Below, piece by piece: positions 16,941 through 25,017 of a DNA stretch of 59,023 nucleotides. Made by a program: the position numbers and the translations under genes. The stretch comes from Mycobacterium nebraskense (lineage in GTDB: Bacteria; Actinomycetota; Actinomycetes; Mycobacteriales; Mycobacteriaceae), in contig NZ_LQPH01000016.1 of the NCBI RefSeq assembly GCF_002102255.1, positions 1 to 59,023 on the forward strand, read 5' to 3'. Numbering within the stretch: the stretch's first letter is position 1; each line of letters starts with the position of its first letter. The notes under the pieces were generated by a model, which saw only the letters and a list, made by a program, of their open reading frames with translations, did not search any database and was not told where the DNA came from.

Positions 16941-17011
16941 GTGCCCACCTCCGAGCGACAACCGCGCATTCGGCGCTGCGCCGCCGCGAGTTGTCGCTGT
17001 GAGGCGGGCAC
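16941..17011. repeat. Dispersed palindromic repeat, copy 1
   Basis: A 22-bp imperfect inverted repeat (GTGCCCACCTCCGAGCGACA... and the complement of ...AGCGACAAC/GTGCCCGCCTC) with a 27-bp GC-rich centre. The same arm sequence, consensus GTGCCCGCCTC-NN-AGCGACAA, forms another palindrome at 58629-58710. This 241-bp gap (16833-17073) shows no gene. Confidence 0.75.
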
Positions 17012-17073
17012 TTTGGGTGCGTCGCCTCAGCCAGAGGCCCCTGTGGCTCGTGTGACGTAGCCGGGCGGCGGCC

Positions 17074-17712
17074 TCACATCCCGAAGTGCGTACGCCGCAC
17101 CGCCGCAACGGCTTCCGGCGCCCCGCTCACCTCAACCCGTGCCGCGGCTTGCCGCCCAAACAGGTACAGCAGCAGCTCACCCGGCCGGCCGCTCAGCCGA
17201 GCAGTCGGCGAACCCGGCCGAATGGTCACCCGCTCGCCAGCCCATTCAACGGCGAGCCCGCACCCGCCGAGCCGACGACTCAAATAGCGACCGCCGCGGC
17301 GAACGTTCCGCCACAACGCGGCGTCCATATCGGGCGCCAAATCACGGGGCCCAAATCCATTCGCCCTGCGGACGTCCTCGTGGTGAACGAAGAACTCGTT
17401 GAGATTCGCCAATGCGCGAACCCATCCAATGCGGAAGAACCCGACGGGCGGACCAGAACGGATCGTGGCCACGAGCCACTCGAAGTCCTTGCGTTGCGCC
17501 AACGCGGCCCTGCGCCGCTCGGCGAACCGCTGGAAGGGACCGGGCAACACGAGACAAGGTCCCGCAACGACATCGCGTTCTCGCAACACCAAATGGGCTG
17601 CGAGATCGCGGGCAGTCCAGCCTTCGATCAGCGTGGGCGCGGAAGGGCCGAGCTCGGCGAAAAGGTCACTCAGCGCGGACCGCTCCCGCGCGTCTAGCGT
17701 GGCCCCCGACAT
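17074..17712 (-). CDS. TIGR03085/maleylpyruvate-isomerase-like (DinB-fold) protein
   Basis: 212 aa from ATG 17712; the frame extends upstream but into the intergenic region. The N-terminal pattern LDARERSALSDLFAELG, then TLIEGWTARDLAAHLVLRERD, and later FFVHHEDVRRANGF match the actinobacterial TIGR03085 family of mycothiol-dependent-transferase-like DinB proteins. The His residues in AAHLVLRE and FVHHED are the likely metal ligands. It probably carries out a thiol- or metal-dependent reaction; the substrate is unknown. It is divergent from the sirA promoter region. Confidence 0.75.
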   Translation of the reverse strand: MSGATLDARERSALSDLFAELGPSAPTLIEGWTARDLAAHLVLRERDVVAGPCLVLPGPFQRFAERRRAALAQRKDFEWLVATIRSGPPVGFFRIGWVRALANLNEFFVHHEDVRRANGFGPRDLAPDMDAALWRNVRRGGRYLSRRLGGCGLAVEWAGERVTIRPGSPTARLSGRPGELLLYLFGRQAAARVEVSGAPEAVAAVRRTHFGM

Positions 17713-17821
17713 CGGACTGAGTGATGCGAAAGGCCAAGCGCCCGAACCGGAACGGTGGAAGCCACAACGGCAGATTACCGCAATCACGCTGCGGCGCATA
17801 CCAATAAACGTGAACCCGAGC

Positions 17822-17864
17822 ACACAACCATCGGTTGTGCCCTCACAACGGCAAGACCTCTACT
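17822..17864 (+). promoter_or_regulatory. Conserved 43-bp element upstream of sirA (probable LysR site)
   Basis: It contains CACAAC-CATCG-GTTGTG (a perfect 6-bp inverted repeat), then a third CACAACG half-site, then AGACCTCTACT. It aligns without gaps with 22117-22159 upstream of the ferredoxin gene (35 of 43 positions identical). It lies 158 bp before the sirA start, on the same strand. An adjacent LysR gene is the likely reader. Confidence 0.72.
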
Positions 17865-17901
17865 ACCGCCGGCGCATGCCGTGCACTATGAAGCCATGAG
17901 A

Positions 17902-17925
17902 CGTGGGCGCAACGGAGCGCCCACG
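17902..17925 (+). promoter_or_regulatory. Stem-loop in sirA leader
   Basis: CGTGGGCGC-AACGGA-GCGCCCACG, a perfect 9-bp stem with a 6-nt loop. It is about 100 nt upstream of the sirA start and 37 bp after the conserved LysR-type element, so it would be in the mRNA leader. There is no U-tract, so it is not a classic terminator. I considered a riboswitch but could not match a known one. Confidence 0.5.
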
Positions 17926-17965
17926 ATCCTCACTGACTGACAACATCATCGCGTCGATGCCGCGG

Positions 17966-17991
17966 CCTGCAGCCCTGCAGCCCTGCAGCCC
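17966..17991. repeat. Short tandem repeat CCCTGCAG
   Basis: About 2.6-3 copies of the 8-bp unit CCCTGCAG between the leader stem-loop and the sirA ribosome site. It could vary in copy number between strains. Confidence 0.6.
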
Positions 17992-18022
17992 CAGCCGATC
18001 GGCACCGCGAAGGAGACACCAC

Positions 18023-19690
18023 ATGACCACAGCACGTCCCGCCAAGACCCGCAGCGAGGGCCAGTGGGCGCTGGGCGACCGCGAACCGCTCAACGACACC
18101 GAGAAGATCAAGAACGACGATGCGCCGCTGAACGTGCGCGACCGCATCGTCAACGTCTACGCCCACCAGGGCTTCGACAGCATCGATCACTCCGATCTGC
18201 GCGGGCGCTTCCGCTGGATGGGCCTGTATACGCAACGCGAGCAGGGCTACGACGGCAGCTGGACCGGTGACGACAACACCGACAAGATCGAAGCCAAGTA
18301 CTTCATGATGCGCGTCCGCACCGATGGCAAACCCCTGACGGCGCACTCGATGCGCACTCTGGGTCACATCTCGACCGAATTCGCCCGCGACACCGCCGAC
18401 ATCAGCGACCGGGAAAACGTGCAATTGCACTGGATCCGCATCGAGGACGTGCCCGAGATCTGGCGGCGCCTGGACTCCGTCGGCTTGCAGACCACCGAGG
18501 CCTGCGGCGACTGCCCGCGCGGCATCCACGGTTCGCCGCTGGCCGGCGACTCGCTCGACGAGGTGCTCGACCCCTCCCCCGCGATCGACGAAATCGTGCG
18601 GCGCTCCATGGGCAATCCCGAGTACGCGAACCTGCCGCGCAAGTACAAGACCGCGGTCTCGGGCCTGCAGGACGTCTCCCACGAGACCCATGACGTCGCG
18701 TTCGTCGGCGTCAACCACCCCGAGCACGGCCCCGGACTGGATCTGTGGGTGGGCGGCGGCCTGTCGACCAACCCGATGCTGGCGCAGCGGGTCGGCGTGT
18801 GGATTCCGCTGGACGAGGTCCCCGACGTCTGGGAGGCCGTCACCCAGGTCTTCCGCGACCACGGCTACCGGCGGCTGCGCGCCAAGGCCCGGCTGAAGTT
18901 CCTGATCAAGGACTGGGGCGTCGAAAAGTTCCGCGAGGTCCTCGAAACCGAGTACCTCAACCGTCGGCTCATCGACGGCCCGGCCCCCGCGCCCGTCAAA
19001 CAGACCATCGACCACGTCGGCGTGCAGAAAATCAAGAACGGGCTCAACGCCATTGGCGTCGCCCCGATCGCCGGACGCGTGTCGGGCGCCACCCTGTCGG
19101 CGGTCGCCGACCTGATGGAAAAGGTCGGCTCCGACCGCGCCCGGTTGACCCCGTTCCAGAAGCTGGTCATCCTCGACGTGCCCGACGAAAAGGTCGACGA
19201 GACAGTCGCCGCGCTGGACGCCCTCGGATTGCCGTCACGCCCCTCCTCGTGGCGCAAGAACACCATGGCCTGCACCGGCATCGAGTACTGCAAGCTGTCC
19301 TTCGCCGAAACCCGGGTGCGCACACAGACTTTGGTGCCCGAGCTGGAACAGCGCCTGGCCGATGTCAACACCGAGCTCGACGTGCCGATCAGTGTCCACC
19401 TCAACGGGTGCCCGAACTCCTGCGCGCGAATTCAAGTCGCCGACATCGGCTTCAAGGGCCAGTGGATCGACGACGGTGAGGGCAATTCCGTCGAAGGCTT
19501 CCAGGTCCACCTTGGTGGCGGCCTCGGCGAGGCGAGTGGGTTCGGCCGAAAGCTGCGCCAGCACAAGGTCACCAGCGACGAACTCGGCGACTACATCGAC
19601 CGGGTGACCCGCAAATTCCTCGAAGGCCGCGAGGGCGGCGAGCGTTTCGCGTCCTGGGCGCTGCGCGCCGACGAGGCCAACCTGCGATAG
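18023..19690 (+). CDS. sirA: Ferredoxin-dependent sulfite reductase SirA
   Basis: 555 aa from ATG 18023, with AAGGAGAC in front; the longer frame is leader. It reduces sulfite to sulfide with six electrons from ferredoxin, using siroheme coupled to a 4Fe-4S cluster. The cluster Cys are visible in TMACTGIEYCKLSF (CX5C) and LNGCPNSCAR (CX3C). Tyr69 in GLYTQRE and Cys161 in TEACGDCPRG coincide with the covalently linked Tyr-Cys pair described for the M. tuberculosis enzyme. It is the first gene of sirA-cysH-che1. A conserved palindromic element upstream is shared with the nearby ferredoxin gene, the likely electron donor. Confidence 0.96.
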   Translation: MTTARPAKTRSEGQWALGDREPLNDTEKIKNDDAPLNVRDRIVNVYAHQGFDSIDHSDLRGRFRWMGLYTQREQGYDGSWTGDDNTDKIEAKYFMMRVRTDGKPLTAHSMRTLGHISTEFARDTADISDRENVQLHWIRIEDVPEIWRRLDSVGLQTTEACGDCPRGIHGSPLAGDSLDEVLDPSPAIDEIVRRSMGNPEYANLPRKYKTAVSGLQDVSHETHDVAFVGVNHPEHGPGLDLWVGGGLSTNPMLAQRVGVWIPLDEVPDVWEAVTQVFRDHGYRRLRAKARLKFLIKDWGVEKFREVLETEYLNRRLIDGPAPAPVKQTIDHVGVQKIKNGLNAIGVAPIAGRVSGATLSAVADLMEKVGSDRARLTPFQKLVILDVPDEKVDETVAALDALGLPSRPSSWRKNTMACTGIEYCKLSFAETRVRTQTLVPELEQRLADVNTELDVPISVHLNGCPNSCARIQVADIGFKGQWIDDGEGNSVEGFQVHLGGGLGEASGFGRKLRQHKVTSDELGDYIDRVTRKFLEGREGGERFASWALRADEANLR

Positions 19691-19707
19691 GAGCTGAGGA
19701 CCACGCC

Positions 19708-20445
19708 ATGGTGGCGATGAACTTCACCAAGGAGCAGCTGCGTGAGCTGGCGGAGCGCGGCGCTGCCGACATGGAGGGCGCCGACGCGGTCGACATTCTG
19801 CGCTGGACCGACGAGCACTTCGGCGGCGTCGACGGTCCCCGCGGCTGGGCGAATTGCAAGTACGTGGTGGCCGCCAATATGCAAGACGCGGTGATGGTTT
19901 CGCTCGCCTCGGATGTGCGGCCGGGCGTGCCGGTGCTGTTCCTGGACACCGGCTATCACTTCGCCGAGACCATCGGCACCCGCGACGCGGTCGAGTCCGT
20001 CTACGACATCCACCTGCTCAACGTCGCCCCCGAGCACACCGTGGCGGAGCAAGACGAACTGCTGGGCAAGGACCTGTTCGCCCGCGACCCCAACGAATGC
20101 TGCCGCCTGCGCAAGGTCCTCCCCCTGCGCCGGGCGCTGCGGGGCTACGCGGCCTGGGTCAGCGGGTTGCGCCGGGTGGAGGCCGCCACCCGCGCCAACG
20201 CCCCGCTGATCAGCTTCGACGAGTCGTTCGAGCTCATCAAGGTCAACCCGATCGCGGCGTGGACCGACGACGACGTGCAGGACTACATCGAGCGCAACGA
20301 CGTGCTGGTCAACCCGCTCGTCGAGGAGGGCTACCCGTCCATCGGCTGCGCCCCCTGCACCGCCAAGCCGGCCGAGGGTGACGACCCCCGCAGTGGCCGC
20401 TGGCGGGGACGAAACAAGATCGAATGCGGGTTACACGCAACATGA
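19708..20445 (+). CDS. cysH: APS/PAPS reductase CysH
   Basis: 245 aa. It reduces adenosine 5'-phosphosulfate to sulfite with thioredoxin. The 4Fe-4S-type enzyme is indicated by ECCRLRK and GCAPCT, the CC...CXXC cluster pattern of assimilatory APS reductases. The C-terminal ECGLHAT carries the catalytic Cys. FLDTGYHFAET is part of the nucleotide site. It lies 17 nt after sirA with AGGAGCTGAGGA as ribosome site, and its stop overlaps the next start (ATGA). It supplies sulfite to SirA in the same operon. Confidence 0.96.
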   Translation: MVAMNFTKEQLRELAERGAADMEGADAVDILRWTDEHFGGVDGPRGWANCKYVVAANMQDAVMVSLASDVRPGVPVLFLDTGYHFAETIGTRDAVESVYDIHLLNVAPEHTVAEQDELLGKDLFARDPNECCRLRKVLPLRRALRGYAAWVSGLRRVEAATRANAPLISFDESFELIKVNPIAAWTDDDVQDYIERNDVLVNPLVEEGYPSIGCAPCTAKPAEGDDPRSGRWRGRNKIECGLHAT

Positions 20446-21158
20446 GCACGCTCGTCCTCACCGCCCACGGCAGCCGGGACCCACGGTCGGGCGCCAACGC
20501 GCAGGCCCTGGCCGACCGGCTGGCAAGCATGCGCACCGACCTCGACGTGCGTCTGGCGTTCCTCGAGCTCAACGCGCCGAACTTCGTCGACGTCCTGGCC
20601 GGCTTGCCGGACAGCCGACGCGCGGTGGTCGCCCCGCTGCTGCTGGCCAGCGCCTACCACGCGCGCCTCGACATCCCCAGGCAGATCGCTAGGGCCGGGG
20701 CCCACGGCATCCGGCAGGCCGACGTGCTCGGCGAAGACGAGCGGCTGGTGTCGGTGCTGCGCGAACGCCTCACCGAGGTCGGGGTTTCCGCGCACGACGA
20801 CGACCTCGGGGTGATGGTGGTCGCGATCGGCTCGTCCAACCCCGCGGCGAACGTGCGCACCGCGAAGGTGGCGTCCCGGCTGGCCGTCGGCACCCGTTGG
20901 GCCGGGGCCACGACGGCCTTCGCCACCCGGCCGGAGGCATCGGTGCACCGCGCCGCCAGTTACTTGCGTCGCCGCGGCGCGGGGCGGCTGGTCATCGCGC
21001 CGTGGTTCCTGGCGCCCGGGCTGCTCACCGACGGAGTCTCAACCTACGCGCGGGACAACGGCATTCCGATGGCCGCACCGCTGGGCGCGCACCGGCTGGT
21101 GGCCGAGACCGTGCTCGACCGCTACGACGAGGCGATGGAAGCCGACGTCGCCGCGTAA
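20442..21158 (+). CDS. che1: Sirohydrochlorin ferrochelatase (CbiX/Che1 type)
   Basis: 238 aa from ATG 20442, overlapping the cysH stop. Two CbiX-like halves are visible: LVLTAHGSRDPRSGANAQAL with the metal-inserting His at the N-terminus, LLLASAYHARLDIP, and a second-half GRLVIAPWFLAPGLLTDGV. It should insert Fe2+ into sirohydrochlorin, completing the siroheme that SirA needs, which explains its place in the operon. M. tuberculosis has the same order (Rv2391-2393, by recall). Its last 37 bp overlap the convergent LysR gene. Confidence 0.9.
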   Translation: MSTLVLTAHGSRDPRSGANAQALADRLASMRTDLDVRLAFLELNAPNFVDVLAGLPDSRRAVVAPLLLASAYHARLDIPRQIARAGAHGIRQADVLGEDERLVSVLRERLTEVGVSAHDDDLGVMVVAIGSSNPAANVRTAKVASRLAVGTRWAGATTAFATRPEASVHRAASYLRRRGAGRLVIAPWFLAPGLLTDGVSTYARDNGIPMAAPLGAHRLVAETVLDRYDEAMEADVAA

Positions 21159-22087
21159 CGGCTGTTGATGTGGCTCAACAGGTCTCGTATCGCCCCGGCC
21201 GGCGGGGTGCGCCCGCCCACCCAGATCGCGCGAAACTTGCGTCTTAAGTCCAACTTCGGGATGGTGACCGCGCTCAGCCGCCCGACCGCCAGGTCGTCGG
21301 CCACCGCCAGCCGGCTCATGGCCGCCGGTCCCGCGCCGGCGAGGACGGCCGCGCGCATCGCCGCCGCCGACGTCAATTCCAATACGGGCGCGGCCTGTTC
21401 CATGTCGTCCCCCAGCACCCGACGCAGCGCCTCCGTCAGCGAATCGCGAATGCCCGAATGCGGTTCGCGCGCAACCAGCGGCGTTTCCGCGAGTTCACGA
21501 GCGGTCACGCCCCGCGCCCGTCGCGTCCACTTGTGACCCGGCGGCACCACGATCACCAGTTCGTCCTGCCCCACCACGCAGGTGCCTAATCCCTTTGGTG
21601 TGCCCGGGTTTTCGACGAAGCCGAGATCGACGCTGCCGTCGCGGACCGCGGCGATGGCGTGCTCGCTGTTGGTGGCAGTCAGAATCACTTGCGGCGCAGC
21701 GCCACCGCGCCGCGTCGCGTCGGTCTGCAGCGACAGCAGCCAATGCGGCATCAACTGCTCGGAAATCGTCTGACTGGCCGCCACCCTGATCCGCTCGCGA
21801 CCCTCCTTGCGCAGTGCGCCCATGCCCGCGTCGAGCTCGGTGGCGACCTCGAGCAACCGTCTGGCCCAGTCCGCGACGATCAGGCCCGCCGGCGTCAGTT
21901 GTGAACCGCGCGTCGTCCGCACCGCCAACGTGACCCCGATCTGGGCCTCCATCGACGCCAGCCGCCGCGAGATGGCCTGCTGGGTCAGCCCGAGTTCGCG
22001 CGCGGCGCGGCCCAGGCTGCCGGTCTCGGCGATCGCCAAGAACACCTCGAACGAAGCGAGCTCGGGCATCCGGGGGCTGAGCGGCAT
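21122..22087 (-). CDS. LysR family regulator, probable sulfur-assimilation regulator
   Basis: 321 aa. The N-terminal winged helix is clear (FEVFLAIAETGSLGRAARELG, LTQQAISRRLASMEAQIGV), followed by a LysR effector domain with GSVDLGFVENP and LVIVVPPGHKW. It lies tail to tail with che1 (37-bp overlap) and head to head with the ferredoxin gene. A 43-bp element with LysR-type dyads lies 30 bp upstream of its ATG and recurs before sirA. I infer that it controls sirA-cysH-che1, the ferredoxin gene and itself in response to a sulfur metabolite, as CysB does elsewhere. It resembles Rv2282c in gene order. Confidence 0.85.
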   Translation of the reverse strand: MPLSPRMPELASFEVFLAIAETGSLGRAARELGLTQQAISRRLASMEAQIGVTLAVRTTRGSQLTPAGLIVADWARRLLEVATELDAGMGALRKEGRERIRVAASQTISEQLMPHWLLSLQTDATRRGGAAPQVILTATNSEHAIAAVRDGSVDLGFVENPGTPKGLGTCVVGQDELVIVVPPGHKWTRRARGVTARELAETPLVAREPHSGIRDSLTEALRRVLGDDMEQAAPVLELTSAAAMRAAVLAGAGPAAMSRLAVADDLAVGRLSAVTIPKLDLRRKFRAIWVGGRTPPAGAIRDLLSHINSRYAATSASIASS

Positions 22088-22116
22088 GGCTGATCACATC
22101 ACAATCAATTCGTGTG

Positions 22117-22159
22117 ACACAACGATAGCTTGTGACTCCACAACGCCGAGACCTCTACT
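22117..22159 (+). promoter_or_regulatory. Conserved 43-bp element between LysR and ferredoxin genes
   Basis: It contains ACACAAC-GATAG-CTTGTG, then CACAACG and AGACCTCTACT, in the same order and spacing as upstream of sirA (17822-17864). It points toward the ferredoxin gene, 100 bp before its start, and would also cover the LysR promoter. Confidence 0.72.
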
Positions 22160-22258
22160 CGCGCCTGGTTGCGGCGAGAACCATGGAGAGGATGCCCCTG
22201 GCCGGTAGCGCATCGGCCGCGCTAAATTAGCCAGCCAGACCGAGGAAGGACAACGCTC

Positions 22259-22585
22259 GTGACTTACGTGATCGCCGAGCCCTGCGTCGACATCAAGGAC
22301 AAGGCGTGCATTGAGGAATGTCCCGTCGACTGCATCTACGAGGGCGCGCGGATGCTCTACATCCACCCCGACGAGTGCGTCGACTGCGGCGCCTGCGAGC
22401 CGGTGTGCCCCGTCGAGTCCATCTACTACGAAGACGATCTGCCGGGTGAATACGGCGAGTACACGCAGATCAACGCCGACTTCTTCACGGAGCTGGGCTC
22501 ACCCGGTGGCGCGTCGAAGGTCGGGCTGACCGAGAACGACCCCGCCACGGTGAAGAACCTGGAGAGCCGGGCCGAGGCCACCTAG
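22259..22585 (+). CDS. fdxC: Ferredoxin, FdxC/FdxA type (3Fe-4S/4Fe-4S)
   Basis: 108 aa, GTG start with AGGAAGGAC in front. The sequence MTYVIAEPCVDIKDKACIEE and following residues is close to mycobacterial FdxC. Cluster-binding Cys are at CVDIKDKACIEECPVDC (CX7CX3CP, the 7Fe pattern) and CVDCGACEPVCP (CXXCXXCX3CP). Length and the C-terminal LGSPGGASKVG agree with FdxC rather than with the longer FdxA. It is a low-potential electron carrier. It shares an upstream element with sirA, so it is probably the physiological donor to sulfite reductase; that link is inference. Confidence 0.9.
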   Translation: MTYVIAEPCVDIKDKACIEECPVDCIYEGARMLYIHPDECVDCGACEPVCPVESIYYEDDLPGEYGEYTQINADFFTELGSPGGASKVGLTENDPATVKNLESRAEAT

Positions 22586-22623
22586 GGGGCCGCCGCGGCC
22601 GGCTTGTTTCGTAAGGTGAGCCC

Positions 22624-23898
22624 ATGCGGACAGCTCGAATCATCCACGTCATCCGGCAGATAGGGTCGCTCGTGGTCACGGCCGTGACCGCGGTGTCCAC
22701 GCTCAACGCCTACCGGCCGTTGGCACGCAGCGGATACGCATCGCTCTTCTCGTGGATGTTCGGGCTGGTCGTCACCGAGTTGCCGCTGCAAACCCTGGTC
22801 AGCCAGCTCGGCGGTCTGGCGTTGACGGCGCGTCGCCTGACGCCGCCGGTGCGGCTCGCGGCGTGGGTGGTGGCAAGCGTGTCGGCACTGGGTTTGCTGA
22901 ACTTCAGCCGTGCTGGGCACCGGGCCAATGTGCCGTTGACCGAGGCCTTGGACAACGAGCTGGGCGCGTCGCGTCTCACCGAATCGGGGGATCTGTGGCG
23001 CCGGGCGGCCGGCGGCGGCACCGCCAAGACGCCGGGACTGCTGCGGATGATGCGCATCCACCGCGACTACGCCCACGACTCGAACATCAGCTACGGCGAA
23101 TTCGGCAGCGCGAACTACCTGGACATCTGGCGCCGGCCCGATCTGGACCCGACCGGTAAGGCGCCGGTGCTTTTTCAGATCCCCGGCGGTGCCTGGACGA
23201 CGGGAAACAAACGCGGACAAGCGCATCCGTTGATGAGCCACCTTGCGGAATTGGGCTGGGTCTGCGTGGCGATCAACTACCGGCACAGCCCGCGTAACAC
23301 CTGGCCCGCCCACATCATCGACGTCAAGCGCGCCCTGGCGTGGGTCAAGGGGCACATCGCCGAGTACGGCGGTGATCCCGAATTCATCGCCATCACCGGC
23401 GGTTCAGCCGGCGGCCACCTGTCGTCGCTGGCCGCGCTCACGCCCAACGACCCTGAGTTCCAGCCCGGCTTCGAGGACGCCGACACCCGGGTGCAGGCGG
23501 CCGTGCCGTTCTACGGCGTCTACGACTTCACCCGGTTCAATGACGCGATGCACCCGATGATGCCCGCGCTCCTCGTCAAATCCGTTGTCAAGCAACGGCC
23601 ATCGACCAACATGCAGCCGTTCATCACCGCGTCGCCGGTCAACCACGTTACCGCCGACGCGCCCCCGTTCTTCGTCTTGCACGGCCGCAACGACTCGCTG
23701 GTGCCCGTGGAGCAGGCGCGCGGATTCGTCGAGCGGCTGCGGCAGGTCAGCAACCAGCCCGTCGTGTACGCCGAATTGCCCTTCACCCAGCACGCTTTCG
23801 ACATCTTCGGTTCGGCACGCGCGGCGCACACCGCGGTTGCCGTCGAGCAATTCCTGGCCGAGGTCTACGCGACGCTCCGCAAGGCCAATGTGGCCTAG
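22624..23898 (+). CDS. lipM: Membrane-associated esterase/lipase, LipM-like
   Basis: 424 aa. The N-terminus has two or three hydrophobic segments (about 10-35, 55-70, 78-95). It is followed by a hormone-sensitive-lipase/BD-FAE-like hydrolase domain: IPGGAWTTGNKRGQAHPLM (oxyanion region), nucleophile elbow GGSAGGHLSS, acid in LHGRNDSLVP and His in TQHAFD. The layout matches mycobacterial LipM/LipO/LipQ. Gene order next to the LysR gene and before yjcE favours LipM (Rv2284). It likely hydrolyses short or medium acyl esters at the membrane. It follows the ferredoxin gene by 38 bp. Confidence 0.82.
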   Translation: MRTARIIHVIRQIGSLVVTAVTAVSTLNAYRPLARSGYASLFSWMFGLVVTELPLQTLVSQLGGLALTARRLTPPVRLAAWVVASVSALGLLNFSRAGHRANVPLTEALDNELGASRLTESGDLWRRAAGGGTAKTPGLLRMMRIHRDYAHDSNISYGEFGSANYLDIWRRPDLDPTGKAPVLFQIPGGAWTTGNKRGQAHPLMSHLAELGWVCVAINYRHSPRNTWPAHIIDVKRALAWVKGHIAEYGGDPEFIAITGGSAGGHLSSLAALTPNDPEFQPGFEDADTRVQAAVPFYGVYDFTRFNDAMHPMMPALLVKSVVKQRPSTNMQPFITASPVNHVTADAPPFFVLHGRNDSLVPVEQARGFVERLRQVSNQPVVYAELPFTQHAFDIFGSARAAHTAVAVEQFLAEVYATLRKANVA

Positions 23899-24518
23899 CC
23901 GCTAAGCATTTGGACCACCACGCCGGCGATGATGGCCTCTGGGTCCTGCTCGATGCCGACCGTGCGCAGCTCCCCGCCGATCGCCAGCGACGCGACGCCG
24001 TGCACCAGCGACCACAACGGCGCGGCGAGTTCGCGCGGATCCTGACCGCCGACGAGGCCCGCCTCCTGACACGTTGCGATCGCGTCGAGGAGGTCACCGA
24101 ACGCCTGCTCGCCCGCGACGGCCAGCTCCGGATGGTCGGCCTTTGAAAGCTCGGCGCCGAACATGACCTGGTAGTGATCCGGGTGGGCGACGGCCCAGCG
24201 CACATACGCGCGGCCGAGTTCTACGACCCGGTCCTTCGGGTCGGGAGTGGCGTCGGCGGCCGCGCTCAGTTCGGCGTGCAGGTCGCGGAAGCCCTGTTCG
24301 GCGACTGTCGCCAGCAGCGCGGCCTTGTCGGCGAAGTGCCGGTACGGGGCGGCGGCGCTGACGCCTGCGCGCCGCGCCGCCTCGGTCAGCGTGAAGCCCT
24401 TCGGTCCCTTCTCGGCCACGAGCGACAGAGCGGCGCTGCTCAGGGCGCGTTTCAGATCGCCGTGGTGGTAGCTGTCCCGACGCTTCGCACCGGCCGGGGA
24501 TTTCCGCTCACGTGCCAT
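23895..24518 (-). CDS. TetR family transcriptional regulator (WHG-type C-terminus)
   Basis: 207 aa from ATG 24518; an upstream in-frame ATG lies across the operator. HTH region: HHGDLKRALSSAALSLVAEK, FTLTEAARRAGVSAAAPYRHF, DKAALLATVAEQGF. The C-terminal HPDHYQVMFG and WSLVHGVASLAI fit the TetR_C_13/WHG subgroup. A palindrome 10 bp upstream of its start is the probable operator. The divergent DUF1707 and SDR genes are the likely targets along with itself. The 3' end overlaps lipM by 4 bp. Confidence 0.88.
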   Translation of the reverse strand: MARERKSPAGAKRRDSYHHGDLKRALSSAALSLVAEKGPKGFTLTEAARRAGVSAAAPYRHFADKAALLATVAEQGFRDLHAELSAAADATPDPKDRVVELGRAYVRWAVAHPDHYQVMFGAELSKADHPELAVAGEQAFGDLLDAIATCQEAGLVGGQDPRELAAPLWSLVHGVASLAIGGELRTVGIEQDPEAIIAGVVVQMLSG

Positions 24519-24528
24519 GTTGACGAGA

Positions 24529-24550
24529 TTAACATTCGAGACTATGTTAA
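24529..24550. promoter_or_regulatory. Probable TetR operator (palindrome)
   Basis: TTAACAT-N8-ATGTTAA, with perfect 7-bp arms, between the TetR start (24518) and the divergent gene start (24580). It has the same arm length and spacing as the site at 13853, but a different sequence. Confidence 0.7.
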
Positions 24551-24579
24551 AGCCATTCACATCTTTGGAAGGGGACGAA

Positions 24580-25008
24580 ATGGACCAGCAACTCGTAACC
24601 CCCCGCGCCGGCGACCGCGACCGGGAGAGGGCGGCCGCGCGCCTCGGCCAAGCTCTCGCGCAGGGCTACCTGGACCTGAACGAATACGACCAACGGGTGC
24701 AGGCGGTCTTCGGTACGCACACCACCGGCGAGCTCAACGAGATCCTCGCCGACCTGCCGCTCGAGCGGATCCGGCGGGCGGACCCGCGCCGCCGCGCCGC
24801 CCGCGTCGAGGCCGCCCGCCGCGGCGTGCGCCTTCACCTCGCCGCCTACCTCGCGATGACCGTCATCGTGCTCACCGTGTGGGCGGCCGTCGCCGCCACC
24901 ACCGACGCCACGTACTTCTGGCCGATATGGCCCATCCTCGGCGCCGGGATCGGCCTCGTCAGCCACGCCCTCGGCATTCACCCCGCCGGGAAAACCGTTG
25001 CGAAGTAA
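24580..25008 (+). CDS. DUF1707 and 2TM domain membrane protein
   Basis: 142 aa from ATG 24580, with GGAAGGGGACGAA in front. The N-terminal DUF1707/SHOCT-like part (RAGDRDRERAAARLGQALAQ, GYLDLNEYDQRVQAVFGTHT) is followed by an Arg-rich linker and a 2TM domain: RLHLAAYLAMTVIVLTVWA and FWPIWPILGAGIGLVSHALG. The function of this actinobacterial family is unknown to me. It is divergent from TetR and 9 bp before the SDR gene, so probably in one TetR-controlled operon. Confidence 0.8.
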   Translation: MDQQLVTPRAGDRDRERAAARLGQALAQGYLDLNEYDQRVQAVFGTHTTGELNEILADLPLERIRRADPRRRAARVEAARRGVRLHLAAYLAMTVIVLTVWAAVAATTDATYFWPIWPILGAGIGLVSHALGIHPAGKTVAK

Positions 25009-25017
25009 GGAATAGCC

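Noticed and set aside
17902..18022. A SAM- or other sulfur-related riboswitch in the sirA leader
   Set aside because: Only one simple hairpin is visible; no conserved riboswitch core could be matched by eye.
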